Shown here: in pieces, positions 1 to 6,939 of the stretch
Position numbering within the stretch: the stretch's first letter is position 1
Layout of the letters: the number at the start of each line of letters is the position of its first letter
The notes under the pieces: generated by a model
Told to the model about the DNA's origin: nothing
The model's input: the letters and a program-made list of their open reading frames with translations, nothing else
The model's database searches: none
NCBI GenBank assembly: GCA_030428905.1
Contig: JAUIED010000005.1
Span: 1 to 64,000, forward strand
Direction of reading: 5' to 3'
DNA: 64,000 bases
Source: Gammaproteobacteria bacterium
Lineage (GTDB): Bacteria > Pseudomonadota > Gammaproteobacteria > Pseudomonadales > Azotimanducaceae
Translations under genes and position numbers: made by a program

Positions 1-1
1 C

Positions 2-958
2 GCGTTCAACGAGGGTATTGGCGGCGATACCACGGATGATGCTGCCTTCACGCGATCGGATTCGATTCTGCTGCGCCACCCACAGTTTGATACTGCGCTG
101 ATACTGCTTGGCACCAATGATGCGCTGGCTAGCGTCGCTTCCGGCCTCGGCTGCGTCGGCGCCGGGTGCAACGGCACGTTCAAGGGCAACCTGCAGGCGC
201 TGGTGGACAAGATCCGCTTTGAAGACTACCCCACCAACAGCGTGCCATCCGGCACGACGGTCTACGTTGCTGAAGTGCCCCCGGCCTTCAATGCGGCGAA
301 CCCCTGGACATCCGCGGTGAACAACCGGATACGCGACTACAACACCGTGGTGCGCACGGAGCTGGTGGGCACGTCGTTGGGACCAGACTTCTTCGACTAC
401 TTCATGCCGAGCGCGTCGGTGAACTTCGAGAGCCTGTTCGCGGACACACTGCACCCGAATGCGCTCGGACACACGGTGATGTCGGCGTTGTGGCACAACG
501 TGTTGTCGACTCCGGCAGTGCCTTTGCCTTTCGTGCTCGACGCGCTCGCGTCCAGCAGCAGCACCGAGCCCAAACAGAATCTGATGGAGGCTGGAGATGT
601 CTTCTACCTGGACGCAAACTTTACGCTCACATCCATCCCGGCATTGCTCGCCGGCGGGCGCTGGATACAGGTGAACAATGCCGATGTCGGCGTCACCGTG
701 TCGAATTACATCACCTTTACAGCCGACCGGTCCGTGACCGTGTATGTTGCCTTCGATGCTGGTGCAACGCAGACGCCTGCATGGCTTGCGTCATACACCC
801 TGGAAGCCCAGAACCTGGCGACCAGCAACCCGAACGCACCCACATACAACTTGTATAGCCGCTCTTTTGCAGCGGGCAATATCGAGATTGGCGGGGCCTC
901 GGCGAATCCGGCAGCCGGTGTAGATGCAAACCTGCTGGTTATCGTGGTGGAGAACTGA
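2..958 (+). CDS. SGNH/GDSL-family hydrolase, 5' end cut off by window
   Basis: The reading frame is open from base 2, so the N-terminus lies outside the window. The visible part carries two hallmark blocks of SGNH hydrolases: LLGTNDA (block III, the oxyanion Asn) near base 120, and DTLHPNALGH (block V, catalytic Asp and His) near base 450. The nucleophile Ser block must lie upstream. After block V about 150 residues form a beta-rich tail, probably an accessory domain. These enzymes hydrolyse esters of lipids, acyl sugars or polysaccharide acetyl groups and are often exported. The stop codon overlaps the start of the next gene (ATGA), so the two are probably co-translated. The family is clear; the substrate is unknown. 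Confidence 0.8.
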   Translation, partial: AFNEGIGGDTTDDAAFTRSDSILLRHPQFDTALILLGTNDALASVASGLGCVGAGCNGTFKGNLQALVDKIRFEDYPTNSVPSGTTVYVAEVPPAFNAANPWTSAVNNRIRDYNTVVRTELVGTSLGPDFFDYFMPSASVNFESLFADTLHPNALGHTVMSALWHNVLSTPAVPLPFVLDALASSSSTEPKQNLMEAGDVFYLDANFTLTSIPALLAGGRWIQVNNADVGVTVSNYITFTADRSVTVYVAFDAGATQTPAWLASYTLEAQNLATSNPNAPTYNLYSRSFAAGNIEIGGASANPAAGVDANLLVIVVEN

Positions 959-1359
959 TGATGAACAAGCTCACAGTGTGCGTGCTCAGCCTCCTGCTCA
1001 GCGGTGCCGTGACCGCGGCAGGCGAATTGCCTGCCGCTGCCGATGCCGTTGTGAACCAGTATTTTGATGCGTTACGTGCGGGCGATACCCAGCAGATTCG
1101 GCGGCTGTTGCATCCGGACATGCAAAGAAAGCTGCGAAATCGGTTGGCTCACCCGGGCTACGGTGCGGAGCTGGTCAAAGACAATGTCGACATGACCTTT
1201 ACGGTGTATGCCCACGAATTGCTTGAAAGTGGCATGTACTGCGTGGACTATCTCGGCACGGACGGCAACGCGTCCATACGCAAAAGGCTTTACATTGCGC
1301 GCGCTGCTGCAGGTGAAGCTGCCGGATTCCGCATCGTCGAGGAGCAGGTTCTGCCCTGA
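958..1359 (+). CDS. Small exported NTF2/SnoaL-fold-like protein
   Basis: This 133-residue protein begins with a signal peptide (hydrophobic residues 5-20, cleavage near TAAG). The mature part has an N-terminal helix reading VVNQYFDALRAGD followed by a hydrophobic, beta-rich C-terminal half. This is the usual layout of NTF2/SnoaL-like domains, which act as small ligand-binding or stabilising folds. No catalytic residues can be named. Its ATG overlaps the stop of the SGNH hydrolase, and a GGTGGAG stretch lies just upstream, so translational coupling is likely. It may be a periplasmic partner of the hydrolase. An ATG three bases further on is an equally good start. Confidence 0.6.
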   Translation: MMNKLTVCVLSLLLSGAVTAAGELPAAADAVVNQYFDALRAGDTQQIRRLLHPDMQRKLRNRLAHPGYGAELVKDNVDMTFTVYAHELLESGMYCVDYLGTDGNASIRKRLYIARAAAGEAAGFRIVEEQVLP

Positions 1360-1548
1360 GGCAGGCGGTGAGCGCTCCGGGAGATGGTTCACAGAAGGCC
1401 TGGGATGAGGTGTGTATCTTCCTCGTCTGCCGGGCCGGTTGGCGTTGCGTACGTCCGCGTTGCATACGTATGGCGAAGACCGCCTGAGCATCATTGAAGC
1501 GGCAAAGCTGCAGCGAAGCCGGCTGATGTGTGACAAGTAAGGACAGGG

Positions 1549-2385
1549 ATGACTACTTCATCTGACGATGTGATTGAGATTCGACCGACGAAGGGCTGGG
1601 CGGCGTTGTCCCTCGGCGAGCTCTGGCGCTACCGCGAGGTGGCCTTTTTTCTTGCCTGGCGTGATGTCAAGGTGCGCTACAAGCAGACCGTGTTCGGCGC
1701 CTCATGGGCCATCATGCAGCCGCTGATCCAGATGCTGGTTTTTACCCTCATCTTTGGGCGCGTGGCGAAGCTGCCCTCCGACGGGTTGCCGTATCCGATC
1801 TTCGTTTATGCGGGCCTGCTGCCCTGGACGCTGTTCGCGAACAGTGTCAACAAGGCATCTAACAGTCTGGTGGGCGGCGGAGCGATGCTCAAGCAGGTGT
1901 ATTTCTCGCGTCTCGCCATTCCTTTGTCCAGCGTGGCATCGAGCCTTCTGGACTTCTTCCTGGCATTTCTCGTCATGGGCGCACTCATGGCGTACTACTC
2001 GGTCATTCCGACGGCGAACATCGTCTGGTTGCCTGCGCTGATCCTGCTGGCATTGTTTACCGCGCTGGGCGTGTCGCTTGTGCTGAGTGCGCTCAATGTG
2101 CAGTTCCGTGACGTCAAGCACGTGGTGCCCTTCCTCGTGCAGACCTGGATGTTCGCAACTCCGGTTGTCTATCCATTGAGCGTCGTCGATAGCCCGAATG
2201 TGCAGATGCTTCTCGCGCTGAATCCCATGGTAGGTGTGGTGGAAGGCTTCCGCTGGGCGTTGCTGGGTGTTGATACCGCACCTGGCCCGGCGGTGATGAT
2301 CTCCGCGTTTGTGGCGATCACGTCAATTCTGGTGGGTACGCTCTACTTCAAGCGTATGGAACGTACTTTCGCGGATGTGGTGTAA
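1549..2385 (+). CDS. wzm: ABC-2 type polysaccharide export permease (Wzm/TagG-like)
   Basis: This 278-residue protein has the ABC-2 permease layout: an amphipathic N-terminus (LWRYREVAFFLAWRDVKVRYKQ), then about six membrane segments. The motif WRDVKVRYKQTVFGASWA is typical of Wzm/TagG/RfbD-like O-antigen and polyol-phosphate exporters. It should form the inner-membrane channel that moves an undecaprenyl-linked glycan to the periplasm, with the ATPase encoded 12 bases downstream. A GGACAGGG ribosome site precedes the ATG. The 190 bases before it hold no convincing gene. No glycosyltransferases are visible, so the glycan is unknown; its genes may lie upstream of the window. Confidence 0.88.
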   Translation: MTTSSDDVIEIRPTKGWAALSLGELWRYREVAFFLAWRDVKVRYKQTVFGASWAIMQPLIQMLVFTLIFGRVAKLPSDGLPYPIFVYAGLLPWTLFANSVNKASNSLVGGGAMLKQVYFSRLAIPLSSVASSLLDFFLAFLVMGALMAYYSVIPTANIVWLPALILLALFTALGVSLVLSALNVQFRDVKHVVPFLVQTWMFATPVVYPLSVVDSPNVQMLLALNPMVGVVEGFRWALLGVDTAPGPAVMISAFVAITSILVGTLYFKRMERTFADVV

Positions 2386-2397
2386 GGAGTCGGGACG

Positions 2398-3747
2398 ATG
2401 ACGCAGAACGCCATTGAGGTCGTTGAACTTTCGAAGATGTACCACATCGCCAGGAGCAAGGATTTGAACCTGACGTTGCAGGAGCGCATCAGTCAGGCCG
2501 TTCGCGCCCCGTTTCAGCGTATCGCAGGCCTCGTCAGTGGCAATGCGACGGCAGCAGCAGATCTCGATCAGGAGTTCTGGGCGCTCAAAGACGTTTCGTT
2601 CACCATGGAAAAGGGCGAAGTTGTTGCGGTTGTTGGCCGAAACGGCGCAGGCAAGAGCACACTGCTCAAGCTGTTATCCCGTATCACCGAGCCTACCTCA
2701 GGGCACGCCACCATTCGTGGCCGGGTCGGTTCACTGCTCGAGGTTGGCACCGGCTTTCACCCGGAACTGAGCGGCCGGGAGAATGTCTATCTCAACGGTT
2801 CCATTCTCGGCATGAGTCGACGGGAGGTAGACGCCAAGTTCGACGAAATCGTGGAATTCAGCGAGATTGGAAAGTTCATCGATACACCCACTAAGCACTA
2901 CTCGAGCGGCATGCGGGTGCGCCTGGCCTTCTCTGTGGCAGCGCACCTCGAGCCGGAAGTGATGTTTGTCGATGAAGTGCTGTCGGTAGGTGATGTGGCC
3001 TTCCGCAAGAAGTGTTCAGAGAAAGTGCAGAGTATTGCTGAAAGCGGTTGCACGGTGATTGTGGTATCCCACAACGCCCAGGCAGTCACCGCCATGTGCG
3101 ATCGTGCTATCTGGCTTGCCAATGGCCAGCTCGTTGCTGACGGCGAAGTGAACAGGATCGTCTCCGACTACCTGTCGCAGAGCATCGGCCTGAGCGGTGA
3201 ACGGGTGTACAGTGATGAAGAGACGCAGCACTGCGAAGTCGCGAAAGTGCGCGCAGTGCGTGTTCGTGACAAGCGTGGGAACGTGGTCAACAGCATCGAC
3301 GTGCGCGAAGAGTTCTGTGTGGAAACCGAGCTTGAGGTGCTCAAGCCGAATCACAGTCTGGTACTCAAGTACGATCTCAATACCTCTGACAACATGGGCG
3401 CCTTTGCGTCTCTCGACACCAAAAACCCAACGTGGCAGCAGGGCAAGTGGGACGTCGGCACGCATGTGCTTCGCATGTGGGTTCCCGGCAACTTTCTCCA
3501 GTTCGACACCTACCCGATCAGCGTCACCCTTTGGGAGTGGCAGCCTGAGCGTCGAGTGGAGTGGGCGGGTCGCGATCAGGTATGTGTGCACGTCACGAAC
3601 CATCTCGAAGGACCAACCGCCGCCTGTGGCCTCGACTTCGGTGTCTGGCCCGGTCCGGTTCGCCCCATCATGCAATGGGAAATGGAATCGGGCTCACGCA
3701 ACGTACCGCTGGATGATGCGGCGAATGGGTACGTAGCACGCCCTTGA
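2398..3747 (+). CDS. wzt: ABC polysaccharide exporter ATPase with C-terminal Wzt domain
   Basis: This 449-residue protein has an ATPase domain with Walker A GRNGAGKST (residues 80-88), signature YSSGM (168-172) and Walker B VMFVDE (188-193). From about residue 270 a roughly 170-residue beta-rich domain follows, as in Wzt proteins. In O9a-type systems this C-terminal domain binds the modified non-reducing end of the finished O-polysaccharide and decides what is exported. Its presence argues for recognition of a capped glycan rather than a generic polyol-phosphate exporter. The gene follows the permease by 12 bases and carries an extended N-terminal region (residues 15-60) before the core fold, as seen in TagH/Wzt relatives. 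Confidence 0.9.
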   Translation: MTQNAIEVVELSKMYHIARSKDLNLTLQERISQAVRAPFQRIAGLVSGNATAAADLDQEFWALKDVSFTMEKGEVVAVVGRNGAGKSTLLKLLSRITEPTSGHATIRGRVGSLLEVGTGFHPELSGRENVYLNGSILGMSRREVDAKFDEIVEFSEIGKFIDTPTKHYSSGMRVRLAFSVAAHLEPEVMFVDEVLSVGDVAFRKKCSEKVQSIAESGCTVIVVSHNAQAVTAMCDRAIWLANGQLVADGEVNRIVSDYLSQSIGLSGERVYSDEETQHCEVAKVRAVRVRDKRGNVVNSIDVREEFCVETELEVLKPNHSLVLKYDLNTSDNMGAFASLDTKNPTWQQGKWDVGTHVLRMWVPGNFLQFDTYPISVTLWEWQPERRVEWAGRDQVCVHVTNHLEGPTAACGLDFGVWPGPVRPIMQWEMESGSRNVPLDDAANGYVARP

Positions 3748-3804
3748 TGAGCTGGTGGTATATCGCTTAACGTCTTCCTGTCTCACAGAGAAGAGGAAGG
3801 CGCT

Positions 3805-4407
3805 GTGTCGAGCGAAGAACACGAAGTTGTTTCCATTTATCCGTTCACGGATGAAACCCGCGAAGAGCTCCTGAGCAAGGCCGGGGAGTGCGTATTCAAC
3901 TGGTCCACGAAAGACGGCTGGCCCGTGGGTGTGGTGCACGCCTTCGTCTGGCGGGATGGCCGGGGCTGGATCACCTGCGGCGCGCATCGCCACCGCGTGT
4001 CTGCCATCCGTCGTGATCCCCGCTGCTCCGTGGTAGTGAGCGGTGTGGCCGCGCCCAATGGCCCGAATGGTGCCATTACGTTCAAAGGCCGCGCCATCAT
4101 TCACGACGACGAAGAGACCAAATCCTGGTTCTATCCGGCGCTGGCTTACGGCCCATACCGGCGTGCCGGCAAAGAAAACGAAGAGATGACCGAAGCGGAA
4201 ATCGAGCAGGCGGAGGGCTTCGTACGCCGGCTCAACTCGCCGCTGCGGGTGGTGATCGAGATCGTTCCCGAGAAGTGGATCATGCTCGACAGCGACAAGA
4301 TGGCCAAAGACACCGCCGGCGAGCTCAGCGAGGACGAACGCGGGCCGCTGCTCGAGTCCGATTCCAAGCGCATGCCAGACGAGCTGAAGCGCCGCGGCAT
4401 GTCCTGA
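3805..4407 (+). CDS. Pyridoxamine-5'-phosphate-oxidase-fold (PPOX) flavoprotein
   Basis: This 200-residue protein matches the split-barrel PPOX/FMN-binding fold: an N-terminal helix, an antiparallel core (WPVGVVHAFVWRDGRGWITC), then HRHRVSAIRRDPRCSVVVSG, the helix-strand pattern that contacts the flavin phosphate in F420/FMN-dependent members. Such proteins reduce or oxidise small molecules or bind heme or flavin; the substrate is not predictable. The GTG start is chosen because AGGAAGG lies at 3794-3800. The C-terminal 40 residues are strongly charged and may be flexible. It converges with the E1 beta gene, only 7 bases apart. It has no evident link to the upstream exporter. Confidence 0.7.
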   Translation: MSSEEHEVVSIYPFTDETREELLSKAGECVFNWSTKDGWPVGVVHAFVWRDGRGWITCGAHRHRVSAIRRDPRCSVVVSGVAAPNGPNGAITFKGRAIIHDDEETKSWFYPALAYGPYRRAGKENEEMTEAEIEQAEGFVRRLNSPLRVVIEIVPEKWIMLDSDKMAKDTAGELSEDERGPLLESDSKRMPDELKRRGMS

Positions 4408-4414
4408 GGAGATC

Positions 4415-5392
4415 TCAGGTCGTCAGGCCGATCTCCCGTACGGCATCGAGGATCTGCGCCTTGCCCGGCAGGTAGCGATCCTCGAGCAGCGGCGCAAAGG
4501 GCACCGGCGTGAACGGTGCGCCCACGCGCTTCACCGGCGCGTCGAGATAGTCGAACGCTTCATCGGAGATACGGGCGGCGATCTCGGCGCCGATACCGCA
4601 GGTGCGCACGGCTTCGTGGGCGACGATCGCACGGCTGGTTTTACGCACGCTGGCAAGGATCGTGTCCATGTCCAGAGGCGAGAGCGTACGCGGGTCGATG
4701 ACCTCCACACTGATGCCCTGGCCAGCTAACGTCTCAGCAACATCGAGCGCGTCGATCACCAGCCGTCCGGTGGCGACGATGGTCAGGTCGCGGCCTTCAC
4801 GTTTCACTTCGGCGACACCGAGCGGCAACGCGAACGGCTCGTCCGGTACCTCACAACTCGTCTGCAGGCAGCGTTTGTTGGAGATGAAGATCACCGGGTT
4901 GTCGTCGCGTATGGCGGCGGTGAGCAGGCCTTTGGCATCGTAGGCGTTGCTCGGCATGAGCACCTTGAGCCCCGGTACGTGGCAGAACCATGCCTCGAGG
5001 CTGCCGGAGTGTTGCGCTGCGGAGCTGCTGTCCACACCGGCATGGGTGGTCACCACGATCGGCAGGGTGGCCTGGCCGCCCAGCATGTACTTCATCTTCG
5101 CCATCTGATTGACGATCTGATCCATGGCGACAGTGACGAAGTCCATGATCATGATTTCGATGATCGGCCGCAGGCCGACCGCGGCGGCACCGACGCCAAT
5201 GCCTGTGAGGGCGAGCTCGGAGATCGCTGTGTTGACGATGCGCTTGTCGCCGTACTTGGCATGCAGCCCGGCTTCCGTGCCGAACGGCCCACCCACGCGC
5301 ACGTCCTCGCCGGCGACGAATACGCGCTCGTCGCGGGCCATCTCCTGGTCGATGGCCTCGTTGACCGCGGCGGTCATGGTTTTAACGCTCAT
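4415..5392 (-). CDS. 2-oxoacid/acetoin dehydrogenase E1 beta subunit
   Basis: This 325-residue protein has the transketolase-type pyrimidine-binding domain and C-terminal domain of PdhB/AcoB-like E1 beta subunits. Family motifs include MTAAVNEAIDQEM at the N-terminus, VFVAGEDVRVGGPFG, and the GPPHSGS-like segment AAQHSGSLEAWFCHVPGLKV. With the alpha subunit it forms an alpha2beta2 thiamine-diphosphate enzyme that decarboxylates a 2-oxoacid or cleaves acetoin. The ATG at 5392 overlaps the alpha stop codon (ATGA), giving the expected N-terminus; a longer upstream reading would overlap alpha extensively. No E2 lipoyl acyltransferase or E3 gene is nearby. Confidence 0.88.
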   Translation of the reverse strand: MSVKTMTAAVNEAIDQEMARDERVFVAGEDVRVGGPFGTEAGLHAKYGDKRIVNTAISELALTGIGVGAAAVGLRPIIEIMIMDFVTVAMDQIVNQMAKMKYMLGGQATLPIVVTTHAGVDSSSAAQHSGSLEAWFCHVPGLKVLMPSNAYDAKGLLTAAIRDDNPVIFISNKRCLQTSCEVPDEPFALPLGVAEVKREGRDLTIVATGRLVIDALDVAETLAGQGISVEVIDPRTLSPLDMDTILASVRKTSRAIVAHEAVRTCGIGAEIAARISDEAFDYLDAPVKRVGAPFTPVPFAPLLEDRYLPGKAQILDAVREIGLTT

Positions 5393-6363
5393 GCGGCGGG
5401 CTCCGTGTAGACGTCGGTAAACAGCGCATCCGGATGCGGGTCGGGCTGCGCATCGGCCCAGGCGATGGCGGCTTCCATCTCGCCTACCACGGATGCGTGC
5501 AGAGCGTCCGCGTCTGTGGACGAGAGCACGCCCAGCTCTTCGAGCCTGTTGCGCCATAGGAGGATCGGGTCTCTTGCCCGCCAGTAGGCAATCTCTTCCG
5601 GGTCGCGCTGCAGCACGCCGAAATCGCGCCCCACGTGGTCGTAGAACCGGTAGGTCTTGCACTCGAGCAGCGACGGGCCGCCGCCGCTGCGGGCGCGCGC
5701 CACGGCTTCGCCGGCCGCTTCATAGACCGCGGCGAGGTCCATGCCGTCGATCACCACGCCGGGGATGCCATAGGCAGCCGCCCGGTCGGCGATGTCGGCA
5801 ACGGAAGTTTGTGTTGCAGTGGGCGACCACTCGCCGTAGCCATTGTTCTCGCACACGAAGATCACCGGCGCCTTGAGGATGGCTGCCATGTTCACCGCCT
5901 CGTGGAATGCGCCTTCATTGGTGGCGCCGTCGCCGAAAAAACACACGGTGACACGGTCGTTGTCCTGGTACTGGCTGGCGAAGGCGACGCCGAGCGCAAT
6001 GGGCGCGCCTGCAGCGACAATGCCGTTGGCGCCGATGATGCCGAGATCGAGCGCCGCCAGATGCATGGAGCCGCCTTTGCCGCCGTTGTAACCGCTGGCT
6101 TTGGCGAAGAGCTCCGCATACATGCGTTTGGGGTCGCCACCTTTGGCGATGAGGTGGCCGTGGCCACGGTGGGTGGAGGTGATGTAGTCGTCTGCGCGGA
6201 GCGATTCGCACACACCCACACCAATGGCTTCCTCGCCGCAGTACAGGTGCACGGAGCCCTTCACCCGGGCCTGCTCCATGAGTCGGGCGGCGCGTTCGTC
6301 GAACTCGCGGATGCGTAGCATCTGCGTGAGCATGCGCACCATGTGCTCGTTGGTGATCTCCAC
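5389..6363 (-). CDS. 2-oxoacid/acetoin dehydrogenase E1 alpha subunit
   Basis: This subunit of about 324 residues carries the thiamine-diphosphate/Mg motif GDGATNEGAFHEA...ENN and the phosphorylation-loop-like YRFYDHVGRD, as in AcoA and PdhA. Its size fits acetoin dehydrogenase E1 alpha. The GTG at 6363 is preferred because AGGAG lies 9 bases upstream and the codon follows the cupin stop by one base; an ATG at 6408 would overlap the cupin gene by 44 bases. It forms an operon with the cupin (upstream) and E1 beta (downstream, overlapping by 4 bases). Whether it is coupled to an E2 elsewhere or reduces an artificial or quinone acceptor cannot be told. Confidence 0.87.
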   Translation of the reverse strand: MEITNEHMVRMLTQMLRIREFDERAARLMEQARVKGSVHLYCGEEAIGVGVCESLRADDYITSTHRGHGHLIAKGGDPKRMYAELFAKASGYNGGKGGSMHLAALDLGIIGANGIVAAGAPIALGVAFASQYQDNDRVTVCFFGDGATNEGAFHEAVNMAAILKAPVIFVCENNGYGEWSPTATQTSVADIADRAAAYGIPGVVIDGMDLAAVYEAAGEAVARARSGGGPSLLECKTYRFYDHVGRDFGVLQRDPEEIAYWRARDPILLWRNRLEELGVLSSTDADALHASVVGEMEAAIAWADAQPDPHPDALFTDVYTEPAA

Positions 6364-6364
6364 C

Positions 6365-6829
6365 TCAGGCGTCTCCTGCGGCGCGCTTCTGTGCGACGTG
6401 CGCCTCAATCACATCGCTGCCGAGCGTTGCGCCATCGTTCTTGCCGATGATCTTTGCTGGCCAGCGGCCGTCTTTGAACATGAAGAGTACCGTGGTGCCT
6501 TCCGGGCCCGACACGAGGGGCCCGTAGCCGCGGTTGGCCAGGCCAATGCGCACGTCGCCTGCGTGGTGCCAAGTCGCCCCTACGCGTTGCGATCCCTCGA
6601 GGATGATTTCCGTGTAGTCGCATTCGTGGGTGTGTGCCTCCACGGTACAACCCGGCGGGTAGTACACGCGGAAGATGGTGGGTGCATCGTCTGCGTCGGT
6701 CATGCGGAACATGCGTGTGACGATGCCGGAGGGGAGCTCGATGGCGTCGAGATCCTCCCAGTTGAATGCTGCGTGCCCGCGGCGCTGAAGATCGGCGGCG
6801 GCTTTGCTGTCGGTACCCGGATCGGCCAT
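6365..6829 (-). CDS. Single-domain cupin protein
   Basis: This 154-residue protein has a central cupin barrel. Motif 1 reads VEAHTHECDYTEIILEG, with metal-ligand candidates in HTHxCDYTE; motif 2 lies around GLANRGYGPLVSGPEGT. It is predicted to be cytosolic. The start at 6829 is set by AGGGAG six bases upstream; a longer reading lacks a ribosome site. It is the first gene of a three-gene operon with the E1 alpha and beta subunits and could be a metal-dependent enzyme for, or sensor of, the E1 substrate. Standalone cupins are too diverse for a firmer call. It is divergent from a PQQ enzyme gene. Confidence 0.72.
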   Translation of the reverse strand: MADPGTDSKAAADLQRRGHAAFNWEDLDAIELPSGIVTRMFRMTDADDAPTIFRVYYPPGCTVEAHTHECDYTEIILEGSQRVGATWHHAGDVRIGLANRGYGPLVSGPEGTTVLFMFKDGRWPAKIIGKNDGATLGSDVIEAHVAQKRAAGDA

Positions 6830-6872
6830 GGTGGACTCCCTGTTCTTCTCTCCCGGTACTGTTGTGCGAAAT

Positions 6873-6889
6873 TTGCAACGCGTTGTCAA
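6873..6889. promoter_or_regulatory. Candidate divergent promoter/operator with 10-bp palindrome
   Basis: Between the cupin (minus) and PQQ dehydrogenase (plus) genes lies the perfect palindrome CAACGCGTTG (6876-6885), flanked by TTG and CAA half-sites. It overlaps a plus-strand -35-like TTGTCA (6883-6888) and a perfect minus-strand TTGACA (complement of 6884-6889). Matching -10 hexamers are weak on both strands. The position suggests a site where one regulator could act on both directions. This is inference from sequence geometry only. Confidence 0.35.
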
Positions 6890-6939
6890 TTCCGCGTGCG
6901 TGCACATAGACTGCAGCGCATCTGAGGAGGGGCCCCGTG

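Noticed and set aside
1412-1540. A 43-codon GTG-initiated frame between the NTF2-like gene and the ABC permease gene, with the direct repeat GCGTTGC(A/G)TACGT nearby
   Set aside because: No ribosome site, no recognisable domain and too short; it may be a leftover of a lost gene but cannot be supported.
4408-4436. Inverted repeat GGAGATC/GATCTCC with a 15-base loop between convergent genes, considered as a bidirectional terminator
   Set aside because: Only 7 bp of stem, long loop, no T-run on either strand, and one arm lies inside the E1 beta coding end.
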